NCBI RefSeq assembly: GCF_900120175.1
Contig: NZ_FQLF01000001.1
Location: 372,001 to 436,000 of the forward strand
Direction: 5' to 3'
Origin: Oceanicoccus sp. KOV_DT_Chl
GTDB taxonomy: Bacteria > Pseudomonadota > Gammaproteobacteria > Pseudomonadales > Dasaniaceae
DNA: 64,000 bases
Both the position numbers and the translations under genes were made by a program. Numbering within the stretch: position 1 is the stretch's first letter; the number at the start of each line of letters is the position of its first letter. The notes below the pieces were generated by a model. That model saw only the letters and a program-made list of their open reading frames with translations. It had not been told where the DNA came from and did no database searches. Positions 38,343 to 46,222 of the stretch are shown piece after piece.

Positions 38343-38936
38343 ATGATTAGGTTATTTGGAGTGTTGTCATTAAGGCTATGGTTATTAATGGTAGCAGGGT
38401 TTATGGCTGGTTGTGAAAATACAGCAGTTTCAACCAAGGCTATCGATAGCGATAACGGCTATAGCGATATTGCTGGTATTAACTTCGCCGTGGGTAAACC
38501 AGCGCCGACTTTCACTATACCGGGCGCGGACGGTAATAAGATTAGCCTGGCAGATTATCGTGGTAAGAAAAATGTCATGCTGCTATTTTATCGTGGTTAC
38601 TGGTGCCCTTTTTGTATTGGGCATTTAGACGATATACAAAGTTTGTTCCCCAAGTTGGCAGACTTTAATGTACAACTGTTGGCCCTGAGCCCTGATGATG
38701 CAGAGAACTCGCAAAATCTGGCGAAGCGTTTTGATCAGCCTTATTTATTTTTGTCTGACCCTGATTTAGCCGTGACAGATCTCTATGGTGTACGGAAAGA
38801 TGAAGACCTGCCACATCCAGCAGTCGTTTTAATAGACAAGGCCGGTGTGGTGCAATGGTTTTATGTAGGAGAAGACTATAAAAAACGTCCCTCAGCCAAA
38901 CAGTTAGAAACGGTGATGCAGCGGGTATTTAAATAA
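38343..38936 (+). CDS. AhpC/TSA-type peroxiredoxin-like lipoprotein
   Basis: A 197-residue lipoprotein with a signal sequence ending GFMAGC. The thioredoxin-fold domain starts at about residue 50 (VGKPAPTFTIPG) and holds the redox motif YRGYWCPFC (peroxidatic Cys plus a second Cys three residues on), then SPDDAENSQNLAKRF and SDPDLAVTDLYGV. It probably reduces peroxides or disulfides in the periplasm. The AAGGAG site lies shortly before the ATG, and the stop is one base from the next ATG. Confidence 0.85.
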   Translation: MIRLFGVLSLRLWLLMVAGFMAGCENTAVSTKAIDSDNGYSDIAGINFAVGKPAPTFTIPGADGNKISLADYRGKKNVMLLFYRGYWCPFCIGHLDDIQSLFPKLADFNVQLLALSPDDAENSQNLAKRFDQPYLFLSDPDLAVTDLYGVRKDEDLPHPAVVLIDKAGVVQWFYVGEDYKKRPSAKQLETVMQRVFK

Positions 38937-38937
38937 C

Positions 38938-39381
38938 ATGAGCGATTGGGAATGGGACTATCGGCAACCCTTTCTGTTGGATGTTACCGTAGCGCCGGAT
39001 GATATTGATGAGCTGGGACATACAAATAACGGTGTTTATACTCGTTGGTGTGAGCAAATTGCCTGGCAGCATTCCGATCAACTGGGTTTAAATGCACAGG
39101 ACTATCAGCGCTTACAGCGCGCCATGGCCATTCAACAGGCAAACTATCAGTATTTAGCGGCAAGCTTTGCCGGCGAAAATATCGCCATTGCCACCTGGTT
39201 AACGGGTTTTGATAAGCGGCTGAAGATGCAGCGGCGCTTTCAAATGGTGAACAGAGCAACAGGAGTGACTATCTTTCGTGGGCAGTGGGATTTTGTATGC
39301 ATCAGCTTAGCTAGTAATAAGCCTACTCGAATACCAGCGGAATTTATTGCGGTATATACGCCACATATAGTTGACCCCTGA
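38938..39381 (+). CDS. hotdog-fold acyl-CoA thioesterase (4-hydroxybenzoyl-CoA thioesterase-like)
   Basis: A 147-residue hotdog protein. The motif DDIDELGHTNNGVYTRWCEQIAWQH contains the D/E and N/H positions of YbgC/FadM-type thioesterases. These hydrolyse acyl-CoA to release free acid and CoA. It is one base after the peroxiredoxin gene and therefore cotranscribed. A decayed copy of its second half lies at 41751-41940. Confidence 0.82.
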   Translation: MSDWEWDYRQPFLLDVTVAPDDIDELGHTNNGVYTRWCEQIAWQHSDQLGLNAQDYQRLQRAMAIQQANYQYLAASFAGENIAIATWLTGFDKRLKMQRRFQMVNRATGVTIFRGQWDFVCISLASNKPTRIPAEFIAVYTPHIVDP

Positions 39382-39556
39382 ATTGTAGGCGTAATGTCAG
39401 GGAGCTTAGAGTCTGCATATCTACAGCTACAACCTCCAAGTTTGGCTAGCAGTCCATGATTTTTAAAGCGTTTTTAAGGTTCAACATAATTTATTCCATT
39501 AAACACGGGATTAAACTAAACTGCATTAGAAATCTAACCGGTAAGTGTTGGTCTAA

Positions 39557-40834
39557 ATGTTTTTACGTTGTCTTGGTACAAATAACCTTTCTCAAAAAAT
39601 GCTACGGGTTATTTTTTCTATCTATTTAGGCGTAACCTGCTTAATCACTGGTATGCAGTTTTTGACTGAATATTTAAAAACACAAAATTCAATATCATAT
39701 GAATTAAGTCAGCTGGAAGAAACAGTGCGCGCCTCTATTGCGACTAGTTTGTGGCAATACAATGATACTCAGTTGGATACGCTTATTGATGGGCTGGTGA
39801 AAATGCCTATTATCGAGGGCGTTGATGTTTTCGATAAATATGCCAAAAGTATGATTTCTAAAAGATCCTATGATCCGTCATCTACTCCGCTATCCATTTT
39901 CGAGAAAAAAACAGACCTGTATTGGACGCTTAACGGAGAGGAAGTATTCCTTGGAACTCTGGTACTTTACTCATCATCGGAAGTAGTTTTAGATCGAGTC
40001 TTGTTTGGCTTTTCGTTAATTGCGATTACCGCAATCATAAAATTATCACTGTTGTTTTGGTTGTTTATTTGGGCCTTTGATCGTTATATGGCAGGCCCCT
40101 TGAAAGAATTGATGTCGCAAGTCAATGATGTTCAATTGAGTCATGATATAAGCAAGCGGATTAATCTACCGAATATTGAAGATAACGAAATTAGTCAGCT
40201 TCAGGAGCATATGAATAACATGCTCTCCGCTATGGCGAGTGATCGTGAACGATTATTGGAAACTGAGCACGCTAAAAGAAGCTGGTTGGAGGATGCCGTC
40301 GAGAAGCGTACCGAAGCATTGAGAATATCCAATGAGAAGCTCAAAGAGTTAGCGGCAAGGGACTCGCTGACAGGGGTATTAAACCGGGGTGGTTTCTTTG
40401 AAACGGCGCAACATCTGCTTGACCTTTGCCAACGGCAGAAATCGCAAGCATCATTCATATTAATGGATTTAGATCACTTTAAATTAATTAACGACACTCA
40501 TGGTCATTTTGTCGGTGACAACGTTCTTGTCCATTTTACTCAATCCATTCAACGCTTATTAAGGAAGTCCGACCTTGTTGGCAGGGTGGGTGGCGAAGAA
40601 TTTGCTATCTTTCTCCCCGGAACAGGTATTAAAGACGCTCTCCAGCTTGCCGATAAAATTAGAAAGTCAATTGGCTGCTCAGTAGTAGAGATTGAGGACG
40701 TTACTGTTAATTATACGGTGAGCCTCGGTGTTGAATCGGCCGAGTCCAAGGACTATTCAATTGATGAGCTTTTTAAACGCGCCGATTTAAAGCTTTATGG
40801 GGCGAAAGAGAAGGGCCGCGATCGTGTTGAATAA
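39557..40834 (+). CDS. membrane diguanylate cyclase with periplasmic sensor and HAMP-like region
   Basis: A 425-residue protein. Two membrane helices (about residues 16-37 and 150-172) enclose a periplasmic domain of some 110 residues. After a HAMP-like stretch and a coiled coil (residues 210-255) comes a GGDEF domain: LTGVLNRGGFFETA, DLDHFKLINDTHGHFVGD and the active loop GGEEF. The product inhibition site RxxD (RKSD) is at the normal five-residue distance before GGEEF. It makes cyclic di-GMP. The last 11 bases overlap the start of a solute-binding protein gene, which suggests that the two proteins form one sensory unit. Confidence 0.93.
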   Translation: MFLRCLGTNNLSQKMLRVIFSIYLGVTCLITGMQFLTEYLKTQNSISYELSQLEETVRASIATSLWQYNDTQLDTLIDGLVKMPIIEGVDVFDKYAKSMISKRSYDPSSTPLSIFEKKTDLYWTLNGEEVFLGTLVLYSSSEVVLDRVLFGFSLIAITAIIKLSLLFWLFIWAFDRYMAGPLKELMSQVNDVQLSHDISKRINLPNIEDNEISQLQEHMNNMLSAMASDRERLLETEHAKRSWLEDAVEKRTEALRISNEKLKELAARDSLTGVLNRGGFFETAQHLLDLCQRQKSQASFILMDLDHFKLINDTHGHFVGDNVLVHFTQSIQRLLRKSDLVGRVGGEEFAIFLPGTGIKDALQLADKIRKSIGCSVVEIEDVTVNYTVSLGVESAESKDYSIDELFKRADLKLYGAKEKGRDRVE

Positions 40835-41660
40835 TATCAAGTCAAAAAGTATAAGCAGAATTGGCGCGGTCTTGCTGTTATTGTTATTGGCAAATAACAC
40901 TATGGCGGATATTAGTGAGACCAAGACATTAAAGGTTTGCTATGACCAGTGGGCACCCATGACAATGTTTCCAACAGAAGCCTCATCTTCCCGGGGTGTT
41001 GTCATCGATATGCTTGAGCAGATATACATCCCAATGGGCTACACACTGAAGTATTATGAAGTGCCCCTGGCACGAGGGCTGGAAATGGTGGCAGAGGGCC
41101 TTTGTGACATGTTGCCTGAGTATTTATTTTCAAAAAACGCAGAGCAGGGTTTTGTGTATGCCGCCGAGTCAACGTTTGCATATTCAACAGCTTTTGTTAT
41201 TAGACGAAATGATCCATGGCGGTATAGTGGTATCCAGTCGATAAAAGGAAAGCGTATCGCAACTGGACGCGGCTGGGATTACAGTTCAGCGAGTGCTGAT
41301 TACCAGAACTATATTGACGATCCAGATAATTCAGGTTTCGTAGAGGTTGTCGCCGGTAACGATGATGTGGTTGAGCGGATTTTTCGCATGATTAAAGGAG
41401 ATAGAGTCGACTTATATGCCGATAATAAACTTGTTCTTCAGTATGTTCTAAATCGCTTGAGCTTGAATAATGAGCTTGAAATTGTCCGCCCAGGCCTGGG
41501 CAACAAGTTAGTTGAAATGCCAATTTTCTCGAAAAGAATCCCTGCAACAAAAAGACAGGAGTTGATAAAAATCTGGAATGAAGGGCGAGTGTCTTTGCAA
41601 GGAGAAAAAGAAAAAATACTGCTGAAAAAATATAACCTCACAATTGAGGAATATTATTAA
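40824..41660 (+). CDS. periplasmic solute-binding protein (SBP family 3-like)
   Basis: A protein of about 278 residues. The likely start is GTG 40824 (or TTG 40827), overlapping the cyclase gene; the AGAAGGG site lies 8-15 bp before it. A signal sequence (RIGAVLLLLLLANNTMA) precedes LKVCYDQWAPMTMF, the usual first strand of amino-acid-type binding proteins. GVVIDMLEQI, EVPLARGLEMVAEGLCDML and SIKGKRIATGRGWDYS complete the two-lobed fold. No permease or ATPase genes follow, so it probably senses rather than transports. Confidence 0.87.
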   Translation: MLNNIKSKSISRIGAVLLLLLLANNTMADISETKTLKVCYDQWAPMTMFPTEASSSRGVVIDMLEQIYIPMGYTLKYYEVPLARGLEMVAEGLCDMLPEYLFSKNAEQGFVYAAESTFAYSTAFVIRRNDPWRYSGIQSIKGKRIATGRGWDYSSASADYQNYIDDPDNSGFVEVVAGNDDVVERIFRMIKGDRVDLYADNKLVLQYVLNRLSLNNELEIVRPGLGNKLVEMPIFSKRIPATKRQELIKIWNEGRVSLQGEKEKILLKKYNLTIEEYY

Positions 41661-41750
41661 TTCGACTTCCGAAGATGAAATAATTTTTGTGTTGTCTGCA
41701 TATACTCAAGCGATAAAAGCTTTTGATAAGTACAGGTATGTTATTGTTTT

Positions 41751-41940
41751 GACATTGCGGCCCGGTTTAGCGGTTTTGATAAGTGGTTGGTGATGCGCGG
41801 TGCTTTTGAGTTGTGAGTGGCGCGATATAGGTAACGCTCTTGCGTGGTCAGTTTGACTTCGTGGGTATCAATTTGAGCATTTTAAATCTACTTGATTACC
41901 GGCTGAATTTATTGCCGTGAGTACACCACCTGTAATTTAA
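41751..41940 (+). pseudogene. decayed copy of the C-terminal half of the hotdog thioesterase gene
   Basis: This stretch has no ORF, but translated piecewise it reads D-I-A-A-R-F-S-G-F-D-K-W-L, then R-G-Q-F-D-F-V-G-I-N-L, then P-A-E-F-I-A-V-S-T-P and TAA at 41938-41940. The intact thioesterase (38938-39381) reads N-I-A-I-A-T-W-L-T-G-F-D-K-R-L, R-G-Q-W-D-F-V-C-I-S-L and P-A-E-F-I-A-V-Y-T-P in the same order and spacing. Stop codons and frame changes show it is dead. It is a duplication remnant, with only the last third of the gene left. Confidence 0.85.
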
Positions 41941-41958
41941 CTATAAAAGGTAATGACC

Positions 41959-42483
41959 ATGACCAGTAAACACGAGATAGAACAACAGGCAAGAGAGACT
42001 TATCATCGTTTTGTTGCGGTGCGCGACCAGATTGATTCGGGCAATAAAAGCTGGAGCGAACTGGCAGATTTTTTTACCGCGGATGCGGTTTATATTGACC
42101 CGGCCTGGGGAAGACAGGAAAGCAGGGAAGTGATCCGACAATTCTTTAACGATTCGATGGCGGGTTTGACGGGCTATGGTTGGTCATCGCCGGAGCGCTG
42201 GATTATGGTCGACGGCCACCGTGTTGTTAGTCAATGGGATCAGGTTTTAGGTAAAAAAACCGATGGCAGTGAGTGGATTGTACCGGGTTTATCTATTCTC
42301 TATTACGCGGGTGATGGTTTGTTTTGTTACAGTCATGATTATTTAAACATGACCCATATCGGCGAAACACTAAAATCCATGGCCTGGCAGCCACCGGCTG
42401 AATTTAATATGCCTCCAGCAAAACCCGATTGGTCTACCGCTTTGCCTGCGGCCTGGCAGCATTTAAGTAGTGCTTTTAAATAA
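41959..42483 (+). CDS. SnoaL-like (NTF2-fold) protein, second copy
   Basis: A 174-residue NTF2-fold protein with YHRFVAVRDQIDSGNKSWSELADFFTADAVYIDPAWG, the pattern of SnoaL-like members. The ATG at 41959 sits 8 bp after AAAGG; the ATG two codons upstream is too close to it. It is 18 bp after the thioesterase remnant. Function unknown; family proteins include small cyclases, isomerases and non-enzymatic binders. Confidence 0.7.
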   Translation: MTSKHEIEQQARETYHRFVAVRDQIDSGNKSWSELADFFTADAVYIDPAWGRQESREVIRQFFNDSMAGLTGYGWSSPERWIMVDGHRVVSQWDQVLGKKTDGSEWIVPGLSILYYAGDGLFCYSHDYLNMTHIGETLKSMAWQPPAEFNMPPAKPDWSTALPAAWQHLSSAFK

Positions 42484-42546
42484 TAGTTAACAGTGCCTGG
42501 CTATTATTTTTAATAATCAGTAATAAAAATAAAGCAGAAAAGAATC

Positions 42547-42918
42547 ATGAATACTGAATTTGTTGAAGCCTATTACCAGACCTACAATAGTGAAGATCCA
42601 GTAGCATTAAGTCAGTTTTATCACGATGATGTAGAGTTGTCTTCTTCTCAGGGCACTCAGGTTGGTGTTGACTCTATTCTGGATACCTACCGATATCTGA
42701 TATCGATATTCAATGACCAGATGACACCTGAAAAAATTACTATTAAAGGTGATCAAGTAGAGGTGATGATTAGCGATCGGTTTACCGCCAAAGTAAATGT
42801 CGATGATTTTATGGGTATGGCATTAGCTGCAGGTGATAGCTTTACCTTAAAGTTGCGCGGTATTTATACTGTGGTTGATGAGAAATTTAAAACGATTGTT
42901 ATTGAGCAGGTCGAATAA
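42547..42918 (+). CDS. SnoaL-like (NTF2-fold) protein, third copy
   Basis: A 123-residue single-domain NTF2-fold protein: EAYYQTYNSEDPVALSQFYHDDVELSSSQG, then a ring of strands ending FKTIVIEQVE. It is only weakly like its neighbours, so the three copies are old paralogues or came separately. Intact frame. Start at 42547. No catalytic assignment possible. Confidence 0.65.
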   Translation: MNTEFVEAYYQTYNSEDPVALSQFYHDDVELSSSQGTQVGVDSILDTYRYLISIFNDQMTPEKITIKGDQVEVMISDRFTAKVNVDDFMGMALAAGDSFTLKLRGIYTVVDEKFKTIVIEQVE

Positions 42919-43489
42919 GTTATAGGGCCTGTTACAGGTATGAAAGTATCGGTGAAACAGTTGTTATCACACTTAATACTGTTTGATGGATTACCTTGGT
43001 AGCAGCTTAATTGCTGTCACTCCCACACAGGCGCACTACTGTTCGCGATAATTTATATTAGTCTTACCCGCGAAAAGCCTGCCCTCGAAAGATTGAATCG
43101 GGGGGCGGGTATCCAGTTGCGATTAATGATCAAAATTGCTCGAACTCTTTTATACATTGCAAAAAAAGAGTGTTTTACAAATGTCGACTGTATGCACTCC
43201 GTAACTCTGGATCCGACGTCTGCGCGTAGGATGACGACCTGGAAATCAAGTTTCAACTTTGCATTTCATAGAGTTAGCCTGGTATTTATAGGCTCAAGCG
43301 CTACAAACGACATTTTACCCCGGACAACAGTGCGCACAGGCGGGAACCCAGTTGACGCAACGACTAATTCTGGAGTAACTGCAACGCCAGCTTTCAAGCG
43401 ACCCCTTTGCCTATAAAACTGAATGAGATTCACGGTGCCTGTTCTACAGGGCCAGGTTTTTGTTGCAGTTCGTATTTTTATATTTCTCA
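42919..43489. other. repeat-rich intergenic region
   Basis: No real gene is seen; the ORFs on both strands here overlap each other and match no family. The region includes a diverged copy of the dispersed 90-bp repeat (43016-43055) and REP-like strings: GGCGGGTATCCAGTTG near 43104, CTGGATCCGACGTCTGCGCG near 43207, GGCGGGAACCCAGTTGACGC near 43339. They resemble the short palindromic repeats that pile up between genes in gammaproteobacteria. Confidence 0.5.
43016..43055 (+). repeat. diverged 5' part of the dispersed repeat
   Basis: About 40 bp matching the first part of the copies at 50290 and 55335, with the conserved core CGCACTACTGT; the right-hand half is not recognisable here. Confidence 0.45.
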
Positions 43490-44218
43490 TTACTTTCTAG
43501 GCCAGAACGGAATTACGCCAGGAACCCTTTTTTTGTAATCCAGATAAGTATCGCCAAAGTGAGCTTCGAGTGATTTTTCTTCGAAGTGTAGCCCAATAAA
43601 AATATACAGGGTCAGACTAACGGAGAGCATGAATTGGGTCATGCTCATATAAGCGGTAGACCATATTCCGATCAAAACTCCGGTTTGGATGGGGTGTCGA
43701 ACGACGCTGTAGAGGAATTTTTCTTTCAAATATATTCCCTCGGTAGTCCTCATGATTAAACTTTGTTTGAGCCCCATTAGGTGGAAGTGGTCTATCTCAA
43801 AGGTAGCAGCCACCAGTATCAGCCAGCCAAGGATATGGATGGCCTTCAGTACTAAAATGATAATCGCATTATCTATATTCCATACCGTGCCTGATAAAGG
43901 TTGCCAGTAAAGGCAGAAAGCGAACATAAAGAGGCCTGATATCAAAACGTAGGTACTGCGTTCCGCCTCGGCAGGGATAAGTTTGCTTAGTCTTTCCTTA
44001 AAAGAGGGGCGCGCGGCGATACTGTGATGCACGCCGAATAAAATGAGAATGAGACCGTTGATAATCACTGCCAGCGCTGTACTACTATCGGCCACACCAG
44101 AATTGATGTGTAAAGGCAGAAAGCTCCAGCTACCCATATAAAGCATAAAAGCAGTAAGCCCAGTCAAACCGATCAAGTAAGAGAAAATTCCATAAATCGA
44201 GATAAGAGTTTTTTTCAT
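43490..44218 (-). CDS. MddA-like methanethiol S-methyltransferase (NnrU/isoprenylcysteine methyltransferase superfamily)
   Basis: A 242-residue protein with five to six membrane helices. The segment GVHHSIAARPSFKERLSKLIPAEAERSTYV and the C-terminal SVVRHPIQTGVLIGIWSTAYMSMTQF ... EEKSLEAHFGDTYLDYKKRVPGVIPF match the pattern of MddA, which methylates methanethiol to dimethyl sulfide with S-adenosylmethionine. The VRHP and EExxL...Y motifs are the SAM-binding part of the wider ICMT family. It is a single gene with no sulfur genes beside it; the substrate could be another thiol or an isoprenoid-type molecule. Confidence 0.65.
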   Translation of the reverse strand: MKKTLISIYGIFSYLIGLTGLTAFMLYMGSWSFLPLHINSGVADSSTALAVIINGLILILFGVHHSIAARPSFKERLSKLIPAEAERSTYVLISGLFMFAFCLYWQPLSGTVWNIDNAIIILVLKAIHILGWLILVAATFEIDHFHLMGLKQSLIMRTTEGIYLKEKFLYSVVRHPIQTGVLIGIWSTAYMSMTQFMLSVSLTLYIFIGLHFEEKSLEAHFGDTYLDYKKRVPGVIPFWPRK

Positions 44219-44618
44219 TTTATTGGACTCCAGAGAAACAATTAAAGTTCCTGATCATAAAACAACCATAGTATTACACAAGCGCTTTTTACATATGCTT
44301 TTAGCAAGCTCCTGTTACCTTAGATATTCCAATGAGTGAAATTTGACTAATGACCAGAGGCAGAGCTAAATGCTTTGCAGATTATTTTCCACTCCAATAG
44401 TAAGTCAGTTTTTCCTATAAATATTATCCTTGGATTGAATCCATTGCCTATGTTTAACTTAGAGTGCTTTAACTATAATTAATAAATCCACCTTTGGTAA
44501 TTTGTTATTGTTCCTCTAGGTTAACTTTTCTTGTCTATAGTTTTTTCAACACTAGTTTGGCGTTCTGTCGCGGTTTTTTATCGTGGGCCGACGTAGAGCA
44601 AATAATTGAGGGTGGGTT
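44219..44618. other. intergenic region before the beta-propeller gene
   Basis: Divergent promoter region of the MddA-like and propeller genes. A TATAAT at 44474-44479 faces the propeller gene but lacks a good -35. GGATTGAATCC near 44432 is a short palindrome. Nothing else is recognised. Confidence 0.35.
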
Positions 44619-46166
44619 ATGTTGCAAGTTAGTGGTTTTATCCCCAGGAGTTTAATCGTCGCTGGATTAAGCTGGATGTTTTCAGCTCAGGCGGATGGAA
44701 TTTATTCTCCCGGTGGTTGGCCAACATTGCACCAGGACGCGGGCAATCGTCGGGCGGTGGATGTCAGGGTGTTAAATCGCAATTATCAACGCTGGCATCG
44801 CTTGTCCGGTGCGACGGTGCTGACCGTTCCAACTACCAGTCCTGATGGCCAGACTATTTATGCCACCACAGCGCTGGGAGCGAATAACAGTAATTTGCAT
44901 GCCTACTCGATTAACGGAGATTTACTGTGGCAGTCCAGCCCCTGGCAAAACGCTAATGACAGTGTTGATCCCTGTGCGTTTTTATCGAGCCCAATTATCG
45001 ATACCGTCGGCGATATTTATATCAGCGATTGTAATCAGTTATTTGCTTTTAAGCCTGATGGGGTAGTGAAATGGGTGATTGAATTGCCTGCAGTGCAAGC
45101 GGAGGATTGGCGAGCAGCAGGTGATCATCCGGTCAATGCATTAACAACCGCAGCCTTTACTGCCGAGGGAGATATTCTCGGCGTGACCAATTTTGGTGAT
45201 GTGATTATTGTGGACCGGCAAACCGGTGACATTCTGAATCAGCCGTATCGTCTGCCCGGTTTAATTCCACCGTACTCTACTATTCAACCTTTGCCGGACA
45301 GTTTATTCGGCAATGGCATGATGGACCCGAACTTTAGGGAGTGGGCCTGGCAATTAATTTTTGGTGGCAATATGCGCTCCGCCAATACGCCGGCTGTTGC
45401 CGCGAGTGGCCGTTTGTTTGTGGTGGGAAGTGGCAGCCGCAAGGGCATGGGTGCTTTGTACGGTTTGGATTTGGTTGCAGGCGAACAGAGCTTGACAATT
45501 ACCGAAGCTTTTATTACTGAAATTGGTCTGGGCAGTGGTTCCAGCCCGGCACTATCACCTGCGGAACATCAGGCTTATGTCAGCGATGAAGAAGGTTGGT
45601 TGTATGGCATTAATACTGAAGCCGGAAGCATTGACTGGAAGGTACAAACCAAAGCTACTGCGGGTGCGGCCGGCGTTGGCAGTGATGGCACTGTCTATGC
45701 GTTACAAGCCTATGCACCGGCGGTAGTGGCAGTTAGTCCAGCTGGAGCTATCTTATGGCAAAGTGATTTTAGCGTGTTGGCAAAACGGTTGCCTTCATCC
45801 TGGTTGTTAGGTGAGCCGGTAGCGGTTGGTAATGGTAATCCAACAATCACGGCCGATGCGATTTTGGTGCCAGTAATTTATGGCTATGAAGTCTCATTGT
45901 TTGGTCGCAGATTCGCAGTGCCGGTTGACTCCACCGTGGCAGCAATTGACAAAGCTACAGGTAAAGCGATGGCCGATATAGTAAGTTTACCTGATGACTC
46001 ATCAGGTATTACTGCGGTGTTGGCAGATGGCACTATCGTGAGTAGTTTAGGTGCGGCAACCACCTCAGCGCTCAGTCCGCTTAAGTTTATCGTTGATAGG
46101 TTATTGCCGGGTGAGTTGACTATGCTCAGCGCTGTGGGTGGTGTGCAGGTGGCAATACCGCAATAG
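44619..46166 (+). CDS. secreted PQQ-type beta-propeller protein
   Basis: A 515-residue protein with a signal peptide (IVAGLSWMFSAQA) and repeating propeller blades, for example SPDGQTIYATT, GDIYISDCNQLFAFKPDGVVKWVIEL, GDILGVTNFGDVIIVDRQTGD and GWLYGINTEAGSIDWKVQT. The pattern resembles BamB and quinoprotein dehydrogenases, but calcium/PQQ ligands and a haem domain are absent, so it is probably a binding or scaffold protein in the periplasm. It converges with the acyl-CoA dehydrogenase genes. Confidence 0.75.
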   Translation: MLQVSGFIPRSLIVAGLSWMFSAQADGIYSPGGWPTLHQDAGNRRAVDVRVLNRNYQRWHRLSGATVLTVPTTSPDGQTIYATTALGANNSNLHAYSINGDLLWQSSPWQNANDSVDPCAFLSSPIIDTVGDIYISDCNQLFAFKPDGVVKWVIELPAVQAEDWRAAGDHPVNALTTAAFTAEGDILGVTNFGDVIIVDRQTGDILNQPYRLPGLIPPYSTIQPLPDSLFGNGMMDPNFREWAWQLIFGGNMRSANTPAVAASGRLFVVGSGSRKGMGALYGLDLVAGEQSLTITEAFITEIGLGSGSSPALSPAEHQAYVSDEEGWLYGINTEAGSIDWKVQTKATAGAAGVGSDGTVYALQAYAPAVVAVSPAGAILWQSDFSVLAKRLPSSWLLGEPVAVGNGNPTITADAILVPVIYGYEVSLFGRRFAVPVDSTVAAIDKATGKAMADIVSLPDDSSGITAVLADGTIVSSLGAATTSALSPLKFIVDRLLPGELTMLSAVGGVQVAIPQ

Positions 46167-46222
46167 TGGTTTTTTTCGTTTCGGCTAAGTACAGTCGTTA
46201 GATGCTTTTCCCGCTTACCTGA

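Noticed and set aside
43093-43416. 107-residue ORF in the gap after the SnoaL genes
   Set aside because: It runs through REP-like repeats (LDPTSARRMT is a typical repeat translation) and overlaps an ORF on the other strand; no family match.
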